A stretch of 64,000 nucleotides of DNA from CAYUMU01 sp964445985. GTDB lineage: Bacteria; Planctomycetota; Planctomycetia; Pirellulales; S012-138. Below the pieces are notes generated by a model, which worked only from the letters and a program-made list of their open reading frames with translations, made no database searches and was not told the origin of the DNA. Each line of letters starts with the position of its first letter. The first letter of the stretch is position 1. The stretch covers positions 62,001 through 126,000 of the forward strand of contig CAYUMU010000006.1 of the NCBI GenBank assembly GCA_964445985.1. Reading direction: 5' to 3'. This document shows positions 8,247-16,863 of the stretch, piece by piece. A program made the position numbers and the translations under genes.

Positions 8247-10118
8247 TTAAGGTCTTGGCTGTGGCTCGTCCACACTCACCAGTCGGGCGCCGAACAACTG
8301 CTCGGCCTTTTGGACCAAGGGGTTGCCAGCGTACGCCCGCACCAGGTCTTGGGGAGTTCGCTTGCGTCGCACGGCCGCTGCCGTTTCGGGCCGAGGTTCG
8401 GCGGGCTCATCCACATGATAGTCGATGCGGAACCGCTCGCCGGTCACCCGGGCAACCGCCTCCATGACCTGCTGGGCATTTTCCGGATGCTCGCAGAACC
8501 CCTTGGAAAAACTATATCTCTCAGGAAATCGAACGGCCAGGTGGTTTGGCGCAATCATTGCTATTTCACGGCACTTCGAGGCGTGCTCGGAAAGCGTAAC
8601 CCCTAACTCCGAAATAGCTTGTTGCCAGAGCTCTCCCGCCGAAGCGGTTGTCAACCCCGTGGCCGGCGCTGTGGGAGCCGATGCCGTTTGCCGCGACGGG
8701 GGATCTCCGTCGACTGCTCCCGAGGAGTGTTCGGGGGCCGTCTTGCCGGTGACCGCCGGAACCTCGATGTCGTAATCGTCGTTTGCCGGCGAAGCCTCGT
8801 CGGGCGAGGGGAGCGGAGGCCCATCAGTTATCGGTCGGTCGTTTTTTTTTGGCGCGGGGGCCGGGTTGGAGGATGCTGGGCTGGCGGCGATTGACGCCGA
8901 GGCTGCCGAACGCGCCGCGGTTGGGCTGGCTGCCGCGGCCCCCTGGGACGGCGAAGCCGCGGGGGCGACTGGGGCGCCGTCGGCAATTTGACTGATCAGC
9001 GAAGAGAGCGAGGTGAGGTTTTCGAGGGTGCAAAGCCGCACGATCGCCATCTCGGCCAAGGTACGGCTGGTGGTGCTAAGTCGCAAGCGGGCCTGGGTTT
9101 GATCCAAGATTTGCAACATGGCCAAGATGGTGGGCAACCCCAGCCGCTGAGCAATTTGGGTAAGCTCGGAAATTTCGGCAGGCTCGGTTTGCAACAGGTC
9201 ACGGCTTCCGCCCACCGCTGAAACCATCAGATCGCGGCTGTAGCTCAGCAATTGTTCGAGCACCTGGCCCGCGTCTGCTCCCTCGGCCAAGGCGCCGTCG
9301 AGTTCTGCCAGAGCGGTGGCCGCATCGCGACTGGCGATCGCGGAGCCCAGGTTGGTCATGCGACTGCCGCTGGCGGTGCCGAGCATGCGATGCACGTCGG
9401 TAACGGTGATTTTAGCGCCGCCGAACGAAAGCAGTTGTTCCAGCAGGGATTGGCTATCGCGCATGGAACCGCCCGCGCGACGAGCCAGCAGAACCAGGGC
9501 GGCATCGTCGGCTTCAATCTGCTCCGCGTCCACAATCTGTCGCAACCGGCCCACGATGGAGTCGGCCTTGATGCCTGCGAAATCAAATCGCTGGCAGCGC
9601 GAAATCACGGTGACCGGCAGCTTTTCGGGCTCGGTGGTCGCAAAGATAAACTTGACGTGTTCCGGCGGCTCTTCCAAGGTTTTGAGCAGCGCGTTGAACG
9701 CCTCCTTGGTGAGCATGTGGACTTCGTCGATGATGTAAATCTTGAACCGCGAACGACTAGGGCGGATGCCGGCGTTCTGCCGCAATTGGCGAATCTCGTC
9801 GATGCCCCGGTTGCTGGCGCCGTCGATCTCCAGCACATCGACGTCGTGGCCGGCGGCGATGGACTGGCAGCTATCGCACTCGCCACAAGGATTGGCGGTG
9901 GGGCCGTTTACGCAGTTGAGCGACTTGGCCAGGATGCGGGCCGTGCTCGTTTTGCCCACGCCGCGGGCACCGGTAAACAAGTAAGCATGCCCGACGCGTC
10001 CTGATTGGATCGCGCCTTCGAGAGCCCTGGCCACATGTTCCTGGCCGACCAATTCCTCGAATTGCCGCGGCCGATATCGCCGGGCTACCACCACGTAGTC
10101 GGAGCCGTTTGAGGTCAT
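8247..10118 (-). CDS. dnaX: DNA polymerase III subunit tau/gamma
   Basis: The clamp-loader ATPase, 623 residues from the ATG at 10118 (MTSNGSDYVVVARRYRP); the open frame reaches 10262 but the extension runs toward the SRP RNA and is not tau-like. It shows Walker A (GARGVGKTS), the zinc module (Cys residues in CVNGPTANPCGECDSC), Walker B/DExx (IIDEVHML), the SRC sensor (VISRCQRFDF) and domain III. A Pro/Ala/Ser-rich linker (residues about 385-500) joins a tau-specific C-terminal domain. Within the linker, codons 423-426 (CCA AAA AAA AAC) form an A9 run at 8842-8850. Either a -1 or a +1 slip there reaches a stop within about 8 codons, so a gamma-like product of 429-431 residues is possible. It heads the dnaX-ybaB-recR unit. 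Confidence 0.96.
   Translation of the reverse strand: MTSNGSDYVVVARRYRPRQFEELVGQEHVARALEGAIQSGRVGHAYLFTGARGVGKTSTARILAKSLNCVNGPTANPCGECDSCQSIAAGHDVDVLEIDGASNRGIDEIRQLRQNAGIRPSRSRFKIYIIDEVHMLTKEAFNALLKTLEEPPEHVKFIFATTEPEKLPVTVISRCQRFDFAGIKADSIVGRLRQIVDAEQIEADDAALVLLARRAGGSMRDSQSLLEQLLSFGGAKITVTDVHRMLGTASGSRMTNLGSAIASRDAATALAELDGALAEGADAGQVLEQLLSYSRDLMVSAVGGSRDLLQTEPAEISELTQIAQRLGLPTILAMLQILDQTQARLRLSTTSRTLAEMAIVRLCTLENLTSLSSLISQIADGAPVAPAASPSQGAAAASPTAARSAASASIAASPASSNPAPAPKKNDRPITDGPPLPSPDEASPANDDYDIEVPAVTGKTAPEHSSGAVDGDPPSRQTASAPTAPATGLTTASAGELWQQAISELGVTLSEHASKCREIAMIAPNHLAVRFPERYSFSKGFCEHPENAQQVMEAVARVTGERFRIDYHVDEPAEPRPETAAAVRRKRTPQDLVRAYAGNPLVQKAEQLFGARLVSVDEPQPRP
8842..8850 (-). promoter_or_regulatory. 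A9 slippery run in dnaX (candidate slippage or frameshift site)
   Basis: Nine consecutive A on the sense strand in the frame CCA AAA AAA AAC. One extra A (or a -1 shift) gives K-K-K-R-P-T-D-N then TGA; one A fewer (or +1) gives K-K-T-T-D-R then TAA. Both shortened proteins would keep the whole ATPase and collar domains and lose the tau C-terminus. Confidence 0.6.
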
Positions 10119-10270
10119 GGGAGGGCGAGGCCCGAGAGTGGGAGGGGGAGCAACCGTAAAAACCAACGAAAATGGGAGCCGTTTCGCGGATTGCCACCAC
10201 GACATCTTCGCGGTTGCCACCGAGGGCGGAACGTCTCCCAAACTGGTTTGGGCAACAACCACGGCCGCCG

Positions 10271-10363
10271 GCGAGGAACCCCCGCACCTGACGGGTGCCC
10301 CTTAAGGGTGCTTCCGTTAGGACCTGGCCTGGTTCGGGGGCCGCCATCACAGGGGCCCCTCGC
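10271..10363 (-). ncRNA. ffs: Bacterial small SRP RNA (4.5S-like)
   Basis: The minus strand reads the conserved SRP helix 8 core: CAGGTCC, loop TAAC, GGAAGCACC, matching the universal CAGGUCC...GGAAGCA signature that binds Ffh. The ends pair as one long hairpin: GCGAGGGGCCCCTG at the 5' side pairs with the segment ending GTTCCTCGC at the 3' side (GC pairs plus a few G-U). The apical tetraloop is UAAC instead of the common GGAA, which fits the URRC class. Length about 93-105 nt; exact ends are not certain. It lies directly upstream of dnaX on the same strand, as scr does in Bacillus. It forms the signal recognition particle that brings nascent membrane proteins to FtsY. Confidence 0.9.
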
Positions 10364-10388
10364 AGGCGACCGTGCTGTCGCTATTCTA

Positions 10389-10417
10389 TTTCTACGTGGA
10401 ATCAGGCCGCAGGTCAA
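10389..10417 (-). promoter_or_regulatory. Probable sigma-70-type promoter of the SRP RNA
   Basis: On the minus strand TTGACC (10417-10412), a 17-nt spacer and TAGAAA (10394-10389) immediately upstream of the SRP RNA; an overlapping TAGAAT at 10388-10383 could also act as -10. Predicted transcription would start near 10376-10382, just outside the RNA helix. Confidence 0.5.
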
Positions 10418-10584
10418 ACGGCTCCTTTTGCGATCGCGCCTGGGCTGGCGCCGTGGCGCGAGGGCAAGCCATTTTACTGGGCACCCAATCCCGATTGGCA
10501 GGACCGCGGCGCGATAATTTGGCTTGGGGTGTGCCGTCGGTTACCATCAAGACCGCTCTCAACAGAATCAATCAGGAGAAGGCC

Positions 10585-11598
10585 ATGTTCATGCTTCGCC
10601 GAGCTTCAACGATTACGGCAATTATTGCCTGCTGTGCCCTGGTTTTCGTCACGGAGTGCTGGGCTCAGAAGCCCGCCCCCCAGCGAACGGTTCCACCCCA
10701 GGGATTTGCCGCGGAATACGATGTGCCGTATGTGCCCGACGGCGATGCGGCTCAGTCGCTCGACATTTACTACCCCGAAAAATCCGCGGACAAGCCGTTG
10801 CCATTACTGGTTTGGATTCACGGGGGCGGTTGGAGCGGCGGCAGCAAGACGCAAGTGCCCTACTTGAATCAACTGCAGCGCGGATACGTGGTGGCCAGCG
10901 TGGAATATCGCTTTAGCCAGCAGGCAAAATTCCCAGCGCAAATTCAGGATTGCCAGGCCGCGATTCGCTGGCTGCGGGCCAACGCCAGCAAATACAACCT
11001 CGACCCGAGCCGGGTCGGTGTCGGCGGGGCTTCGGCCGGCGGTCACCTTGCCGCGCTCGTGGGAACCAGCGGCGGCCAGCAGGTATTTCCGGCCATCGGA
11101 GGCAATCAAGATCAGTCGGATCAGGTCCAGGCGGTTTGCGATATCTATGGGCCGACCGACTTTTGGACGGTCGTTAGCCAGGCCGACGAAGATGAGAATG
11201 TTAAGAATGTTTTTCACTGGAACAACGGCGACCCCTATTCGCGGCTGATCGACGCCAAGCTGGGCGAAGACAAACAGAAATGTCTCGCGGTTAGCCCCGT
11301 GCATTATGTCAGCAAGAAGTGCCCGCCGTTCCTCATTTTGCACGGCGACCACGATACGCTGGTTCCCTACGCTCAAAGCGTGGAACTGAGCGATCTGCTG
11401 ACCAAGGCGGGCGTGGAAGTCACGCTGCAGCGACTGCCAGGCGCTGGCCACGGTGGCCCCGCGTTTGGGCTGCCCGCGGTGGGCCAATTGGTCAATGCCT
11501 TCTTCGACAAGCACCTTAAAGGCGTCGACGCCAAGATTGAAGCGCTGCCTGAAAGCAAAGTCACCGTCATGCCGCCGCTGGTCCCGGCATCCAAGTGA
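10585..11598 (+). CDS. Secreted alpha/beta hydrolase (carboxylesterase type)
   Basis: A 337-residue esterase/lipase-like hydrolase. The ATG at 10585 follows AGGAGA (10574-10579) and begins a signal peptide (MFMLRRASTITAIIACCALVF to WAQ). The oxyanion-hole motif HGGG (LVWIHGGGWSGGS), the nucleophile elbow GASAGG, the acid Asp in HGDHDTLVPYA and the catalytic His in GAGHGG make a complete triad of the hormone-sensitive-lipase/BD-FAE type. Such exported enzymes usually deacylate polysaccharides or other esters; the actual substrate is unknown. The gene converges with the large ligase fusion, with only 6 nt between the stops, and has no operon partner. Confidence 0.88.
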   Translation: MFMLRRASTITAIIACCALVFVTECWAQKPAPQRTVPPQGFAAEYDVPYVPDGDAAQSLDIYYPEKSADKPLPLLVWIHGGGWSGGSKTQVPYLNQLQRGYVVASVEYRFSQQAKFPAQIQDCQAAIRWLRANASKYNLDPSRVGVGGASAGGHLAALVGTSGGQQVFPAIGGNQDQSDQVQAVCDIYGPTDFWTVVSQADEDENVKNVFHWNNGDPYSRLIDAKLGEDKQKCLAVSPVHYVSKKCPPFLILHGDHDTLVPYAQSVELSDLLTKAGVEVTLQRLPGAGHGGPAFGLPAVGQLVNAFFDKHLKGVDAKIEALPESKVTVMPPLVPASK

Positions 11599-11604
11599 GT
11601 ATCG

Positions 11605-14600
11605 TTAGTTTGCGGCGGCAGCCAGATATTGGGGGTCGATCTTGGCCAGTTCCTCGGCCACGGTTTCCACCGTGAGGCGAATTTGCTCTTCGGTGTGAAG
11701 CGAGGTGATGAAGAACCGCAGTCGGGCCTTGCTTTCTTCCACCGCCGGGTAGAGGATCGGCTGCACGTTCACGCCGCGATCGAACAAGGCGCGCGAGAGC
11801 CGCAGGCTGTGTTCGCTATTGCCCAGGATGACGGGCACGACGGGCGAGTTCTGGCTCAGGCCGGTGTTCAGGCCCAGCTGGTTGGCCAACTGCAAAAACA
11901 GTTCGGAATTGGCTTGCAGCGTTTGCACCCGCTGGGGCTCGGCTTGCAGCACCTTGAGCGAAGCCAGGGCAGCGGCCGCATTGGGGGGCGAAATGCCGAC
12001 GGAGTAAACGAAGCCGGGGGCAGTGTATTTGAGGTACTTGACCAGGGCGGCGTTGCCGGCGATGTAGCCGCCGCAACTGCCAAACGACTTGCTGAGGGTG
12101 CCCATCCAGATATCGACATCGCGAGGATTGATATCGAAGTGTTCGCCGATGCCGCGGCCGTGTTCGCCCATGGTGCCCATCGAGTGGGCTTCATCGACCA
12201 TGAGATAGGCTTTGTATTCCTGCTTGAGCTCGATGAACTTGGGCAGATCGGGGTAATCGCCGTCCATGCTGTACACGCCTTCGATGACGACCAGCACGCG
12301 GCGGAACTCGCCTCGCATGTCGCGGAGCAGCTTGCCAAGGGTTTCCCAATCGTTGTGCGGGAAGGCTCGGCGGCGGGCGCCGGAGAGGGCACAGCCTTGC
12401 AAGATACTGTTGTGCGAGAGCGAGTCGTGAAGGATGAGATCGCCCTGGCCGAACAGGTGGCCAATGGTGGATTCGTTGGTGGAGTGCCCCCCGACAAACA
12501 GAATGGAGTCTTCGGCGCCCACCCACGAGGCGATAGCTTGTTCGAGTTCGCGGTGGAGTGGTTTTTCACCCGAGACCAGACGGCTGGCCGAGACGCTGGT
12601 GCCATAGCGATCGATGGCTTCTTTGGCGGCCTGCATCACGCGGGGTTCGCCCGACATGCCAATGTAGTTGTAGCTGGAGAAGTTGATCAGCTCGCGGCCG
12701 GCGATTTGGGTGGTGTTGGTGGTGATTCGCTCGTGCTGGGCGAAGTAGGGGTTCGTGAGCCCCATGGCTTCCACCATGTTCAAGCTGGTTTCTAACCGCT
12801 CGTACTCGGGCTGTTGATCGAAATGGTAGTATTCCTCGGGAATTTGATCGAGGGAAACCTGCTGGCGGGTGGAGGTTTCGCCGAGGTGTTGGATCACGGC
12901 TTCGAGCACTTCTTCCATGCTCTCCAGTTCGGGGCCGACATCTTCTGGCATGCGTCCGCCGAAGCGATCTTCGAGCGCGGCTTGCAGCTCGATACGTTCG
13001 AGCGAATCCATGCCGAGGTCGGAGAACGTGGACTTGAGCGACAGTCCGTCAGCCCGCTCGCGAGCGATCTTGCGAACCTCTTCCAGCACCATGGCGGCCG
13101 CTTCGGCGCGGTTGTATTTGAAGCCTGTTTTCTTTTCGGCCGGCGCATCGCTGGCGTTGGCCGCTGATTTGGCAGCGCCATTGGTCCCGGCGTGCGACGG
13201 GGCAGCCGCGCCTTGGAAACGGGCGGCCGGTTTGGGTAGGGCTGGTTGGAACTGGGCTGATTGGAATTGGGCCGGCTTGGAAGTTGCCGGGGCGATGGCC
13301 GTGGTGGTGTTTGCCAGTTCGGGCGCCGATGAGAGATCGACCAACTCCACATCGCCGGGCCATTGTGCCACCACGGTGAGGGTGCCGTCGAGGAACGCCC
13401 TGCGGCAGGCATGTCGCTGGATTTTGCCGCTGGAGGTTTTGGGAATGCTGTTGGCTTTGACCAGCACCACGTGATCGACGGTGAGCTGGTGCCGCTCGGA
13501 GACCCGTTTGCGCACCAGCGAGATTGCCAGGGGGGCGGTGGCCTGTTGGCGGCGTTCCATCTCTTGCACGATCACCAGTCGCTCGGCGCCGTCTTTTTCG
13601 ACGGTGAAGGCGGCCCCGCTGCCGCTCTTGAGCGCGGGGTGGCATTCGCCGACGGTGAGCTCGATGTCTTGCGGGTAGTGGTTGAGGCCGCGAACAATGA
13701 TCAGGTCTTTGAGCCGGCCGGCGCAGAAAATTTCGCCCTGGAGCTGGAAGCCCAAATCGCCGGTGCGGAGGAATCGGCCCTGCTCGGGCTCATTGGCCAG
13801 GGTGGCGTGGAAGGTGGCTTCGGTTTCGTCGGGCCGTTTCCAGTAGCCCTGGGCCACGCTGGGGCCTTGAATCCACATTTCGCCCACGCGACCCTCGGGG
13901 CAGAGAACGCGGCTTTCGGGATCGACAATGAGCACCTTCTGGTCGGTCATGGGCTTGCCGCTGCCAACCATTCGCTGAGCGTTCGGATGATCGGCAGGCA
14001 CCGTCACCACGCGGCCCGCCTCGAGCTCGCGGGCGTCGAGCGTGGCGACCACGGGGTCGTCGTCGCGGTATCCGCCGGTGACCATTAGCGTGGATTCGGC
14101 CAGGCCGAACGAAGGGAAGAAGGTTTCACGGCGGAAGCCGCAAGGGGCGAAGTACTCGGTAAAGCGGTCGATGGTTTCGGCGCGAACCGGTTCGGCGCCA
14201 TTGCACGCCAAACGCCAGCAACTGAGGTCGAGCTCTTCCAATTGCTCAGGCCGGATTTTATCCACGCACAGATCGTAAGCGAAGTTGGGACCGCCACTGG
14301 TGCAAGCGCGGTACTTGGTAATAGCCTGGAGCCAACGAATCGGCCGCTGCAGGAAGGCCACGGGCGGCATCAGCACGCTGGGGCAATTGACATACAGCGG
14401 CTGCAAAATGCCGCCGATCAAGCCCATGTCGTGGTAGCAGGGGAGCCAGTGAACGCCCACGCCGGAGCGCGAGTGCTCGAAAGCGTGGGCAATGAGGGCC
14501 GAGTTGTGGAGCAGGTTTCCGTGCGACACCATCACCCCCTTGGGGGTACCGGTGGAGCCGGAGGTGTATTGCAAGAAAGCCAGGGTTTCGGGATGCACGT

Positions 14601-15090
14601 CGGGCCGGGTCCACCGCGATTCGATGCCAGCCTCTAACTCGTCGGTGGCTAGCCAGTGAATGGCTTGCAGGTCGGGGGTTTCGTCGAGTTGCACGCGATC
14701 GATCACATTGCGGGTGGTGAGCGCGATCTTGGCTTCGGCGTCGGCGGCGATGGCCTGGATGCGGTACAGCGAGCGGTTCATCCGCGGCGGATAAGCGGGA
14801 ACGGCCACCACGCCTGCGTATAAGCAACCGAAAAAGGCCGCCACGAATTCCAGGCCCGAGGGGTAGAGCAGCAGCGCCCGCTCGCCGGTCATGCCGAGAT
14901 CTTCTAACCGGGCGGCAATGGCTCGCGCCTGGCGATCGAGTTCCAGGTTGGAAAGGGGGACCTCTTGGTCCTCGCCGTCCATCAGAAACGTGTAGGTGTT
15001 GGCGTCGGGCTGATACTCGGCGCGGTGCTGAAGGAGGTCAATCAGCGTAGGAGGACCGAAAAACGAGCCGGGAAAGCGATCAACTGGCAC
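11605..15090 (-). CDS. Fused fatty-acyl-AMP ligase, acyl carrier protein and alpha-oxoamine synthase
   Basis: A 1161-residue multidomain enzyme. Residues 1-600 or so are an adenylating ligase of the FAAL class (TSGSTGTPKGVMVSH P-loop; FLRTGDLGF). About 670-730 is a carrier domain whose LGMDSLERIEL holds the phosphopantetheine Ser. About 770-1160 is a PLP enzyme of the BioF/KBL/serine-palmitoyltransferase family (VDEAHSMGTMGEHGRG; Schiff-base Lys in TLSKSFGSCGGYIAG). The order implies activation of a fatty acid, loading on the carrier, and decarboxylative condensation with an amino acid to an alpha-oxoamine. I start at the GTG at 15090, 8 nt after GGAG; the frame is open to 15261 but that stretch looks non-coding. 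Product unknown; a sphingoid-like or signalling lipid is inference. Confidence 0.88.
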   Translation of the reverse strand: MPVDRFPGSFFGPPTLIDLLQHRAEYQPDANTYTFLMDGEDQEVPLSNLELDRQARAIAARLEDLGMTGERALLLYPSGLEFVAAFFGCLYAGVVAVPAYPPRMNRSLYRIQAIAADAEAKIALTTRNVIDRVQLDETPDLQAIHWLATDELEAGIESRWTRPDVHPETLAFLQYTSGSTGTPKGVMVSHGNLLHNSALIAHAFEHSRSGVGVHWLPCYHDMGLIGGILQPLYVNCPSVLMPPVAFLQRPIRWLQAITKYRACTSGGPNFAYDLCVDKIRPEQLEELDLSCWRLACNGAEPVRAETIDRFTEYFAPCGFRRETFFPSFGLAESTLMVTGGYRDDDPVVATLDARELEAGRVVTVPADHPNAQRMVGSGKPMTDQKVLIVDPESRVLCPEGRVGEMWIQGPSVAQGYWKRPDETEATFHATLANEPEQGRFLRTGDLGFQLQGEIFCAGRLKDLIIVRGLNHYPQDIELTVGECHPALKSGSGAAFTVEKDGAERLVIVQEMERRQQATAPLAISLVRKRVSERHQLTVDHVVLVKANSIPKTSSGKIQRHACRRAFLDGTLTVVAQWPGDVELVDLSSAPELANTTTAIAPATSKPAQFQSAQFQPALPKPAARFQGAAAPSHAGTNGAAKSAANASDAPAEKKTGFKYNRAEAAAMVLEEVRKIARERADGLSLKSTFSDLGMDSLERIELQAALEDRFGGRMPEDVGPELESMEEVLEAVIQHLGETSTRQQVSLDQIPEEYYHFDQQPEYERLETSLNMVEAMGLTNPYFAQHERITTNTTQIAGRELINFSSYNYIGMSGEPRVMQAAKEAIDRYGTSVSASRLVSGEKPLHRELEQAIASWVGAEDSILFVGGHSTNESTIGHLFGQGDLILHDSLSHNSILQGCALSGARRRAFPHNDWETLGKLLRDMRGEFRRVLVVIEGVYSMDGDYPDLPKFIELKQEYKAYLMVDEAHSMGTMGEHGRGIGEHFDINPRDVDIWMGTLSKSFGSCGGYIAGNAALVKYLKYTAPGFVYSVGISPPNAAAALASLKVLQAEPQRVQTLQANSELFLQLANQLGLNTGLSQNSPVVPVILGNSEHSLRLSRALFDRGVNVQPILYPAVEESKARLRFFITSLHTEEQIRLTVETVAEELAKIDPQYLAAAAN

Positions 15091-15682
15091 GGGGAGATCT
15101 CCAACATTGAAAGGCAGACGCCGTTTACCAGGTTCCCCAGGGGGGAAACCGCAGCCCAACGCCGCCGCATGCGCTCGATCCGAAGACTTGGGTAGGCATC
15201 CCGAAACGGGACGTCTTTCGCTCGACAGCCCAAACGAAATTATCTTGGCTGGCATGCCCAAGTTATCTTATCGAAAAAAACCACCCTTGCCACCCATCTT
15301 CGCTGGTCGGGGGGCAAGGTCCACTTCTAAACAAACCCATTGTCAGGCGATGCCGGGCACCAACAGTCGTCGATTGAGGTATCGGCCGCATCTCCTGCGA
15401 AATTCGGTTGATAGCATCCAGTAACGTCCGCACCAGTCGCACCGGTCGAGCGGCGCGTAACGCCATACATGCGTTGCTCCGTTTATTCCTGCTGCTCCGC
15501 GGGGTTGTTCGGCTTAAGCGGGCCTACAACCCGAATGTTACCGAGGATGGGCCGCGATCGTCATCGAGGTGGGGGGCGCGTCCCCGTGGCGGCGCATCGA
15601 TCGCAGGCTTGGACACGTTTACCCGTGAATGCTAATCTGCGGGCAACCTTGGCACGACCTTTCCGATCCGGACGCGCTCCCC
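15091..15682. other. Divergent intergenic region
   Basis: About 590 nt between two divergently read genes, so promoters for both should lie here, but none is clear. A 7-bp inverted pair (CCTTGCC/GGCAAGG near 15285-15330) is the only evident structure. The sequence up to 15261 is open in the frame of the ligase fusion, and from 15629 in the frame of the permease. Confidence 0.4.
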
Positions 15683-16531
15683 TTGGCATCATCCCGCCAC
15701 CATCATCCCTCCTACTGGAGGGTGTTCGCAACCTTTGCCCGCAACAGCCTGGTCCGTGACATGACGTTCCGGGTGGACTTCATCATTCAGTGCATCTCTT
15801 CGCTCTCCTGGGTGCTGATGAACCTGGGATTTTACGTGCTGATCTTTAACGAGATTGGACCCAACAGCGAGTTGGCCGCCGATACGGGCTGGCGGCAATA
15901 CCCGTTTTTTGTGTTTCTGGCGACCGGCCTGTTCATCAACAGCCTGGTGCAAACCTTCTTTATGCCTAATGCCGAAGAATTCAGCGAACTGATCCGCACG
16001 GGCAACCTTGATTTTGCGTTGCTGAAACCGATCGACACCCAATTCCTGATTTCCCTGCACAAAGTTTCGTGGTCGTCGCTGGGGAATTTTGTCTTTGCGG
16101 GCTGTTTGTTGACGTACTCACTGTGGAAGTTGGAGTACCAACCGGCATTGACAGATTTTCTGCTGTACCCGTTTTACGTGGCTTGTGGCGTGGCCATTTT
16201 GTACAGCTTGATGATCGCGCTGTCGGCGACGAGCATTTGGTTCGGGCGGAACCAGACGCTGTACGACTTTTGGTTTTACATCACCAACTTTTCCCGCTAC
16301 CCGATGGAGATTTACCAGGGCACGCTGGGCACGCCGCTGCGGTGGGCGTTCACGTTTATTATTCCCATTTTGGTCGTGGTAAACGTACCGGCTCGGTTGC
16401 TAGCAAAGCCGCTTCAGCCTGGCGAATGGAAGTTGGCAGTGTTCGCGGTGGCCGCCACGGCGGGGAGCTTGCTGATTTCTCGCTGGATCTTTCTGCGAGC
16501 GCTGGGGAGTTACCGCAGTGCCAGTAGCTAG
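15683..16531 (+). CDS. ABC-2 family transporter permease (PF06182-like)
   Basis: About 282 residues with six predicted membrane segments (for example SSLSWVLMNLGFYVLIF, YPFFVFLATGLFINSLV, YPFYVACGVAILYSLM, WAFTFIIPILVVVNVPA). The SYWRVFATFARNSLVRDMTFR start and the ELIRTGNLDFALLKPID loop are characteristic of the uncharacterised ABC-2 permease family PF06182. Such permeases normally come with a second permease and an ATPase gene; neither is adjacent, so the partners must be elsewhere. I chose the TTG at 15683; the ATG at 15629 gives 18 extra residues that do not look conserved. Substrate unknown. Confidence 0.8.
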   Translation: MASSRHHHPSYWRVFATFARNSLVRDMTFRVDFIIQCISSLSWVLMNLGFYVLIFNEIGPNSELAADTGWRQYPFFVFLATGLFINSLVQTFFMPNAEEFSELIRTGNLDFALLKPIDTQFLISLHKVSWSSLGNFVFAGCLLTYSLWKLEYQPALTDFLLYPFYVACGVAILYSLMIALSATSIWFGRNQTLYDFWFYITNFSRYPMEIYQGTLGTPLRWAFTFIIPILVVVNVPARLLAKPLQPGEWKLAVFAVAATAGSLLISRWIFLRALGSYRSASS

Positions 16532-16640
16532 GGTGAATTGGCGACTGGACACTACTACCCCCCCGAGTGGAATTTTGCTGACTCTAAGGGATTCTAGGTG
16601 TGTCCCTTTCGCGTGGAATGCGGGCCTCGCCGCTGATTCA

Positions 16641-16836
16641 CAACCCGACGCGTTAGCGAGGGAGTCCCACGAACGTCCCTCGCTAACCAGCATTATGCAA
16701 GTGCTAGTATATCGTCCGATTCATAAGGACTTAAGTGTGCTAGCAATGCTCGACATTGGCCGTGCTAGCATCCTTAACTTCTTACACCATGGTGAGCCGT
16801 GCTAGCACTTGCATAACATTCTAACGCGTCGGGTTG
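16641..16836. repeat. Palindromic repeat (23-bp arms) interrupted by a MITE-like insertion
   Basis: Left arm 16641-16663 (CAACCCGACGCGTTAG then CGAGGGA), loop 16664-16675, right arm split into 16676-16687 (TCCCTCGCTAAC) and 16826-16836 (GCGTCGGGTTG). Removing 138 bp restores a perfect 23-bp inverted repeat. Confidence 0.8.
16688..16820. mobile_element. 133-bp MITE-like element with terminal inverted repeats and a 5-bp target duplication
   Basis: The segment is bounded by CTAAC on both sides (16683-16687 and 16821-16825), which looks like a 5-bp target-site duplication. Its ends carry a perfect 15-bp inverted repeat (TTATGCAAGTGCTAG at 16693-16707; CTAGCACTTGCATAA at 16802-16816). Inside, GTGCTAGCA recurs at 16737, 16762 and 16799, with a variant at 16701. 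It has no coding capacity, so a transposase would have to act in trans. Confidence 0.65.
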
Positions 16837-16863
16837 CCATTCGCCCGATTTAAGGGAGACGTC

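Noticed and set aside
11629..14088. Long plus-strand frames opposite the FAAL-ACP-AOS fusion
   Set aside because: Antisense shadows of a conserved multidomain gene, without ribosome binding sites or motifs.
15646..15662. Sigma-54-like promoter (TTGGCACG-N4-TTCC) before the ABC permease
   Set aside because: The -12 element has TTCC where the GC dinucleotide should be; the G is nearly invariant, so this is probably chance.
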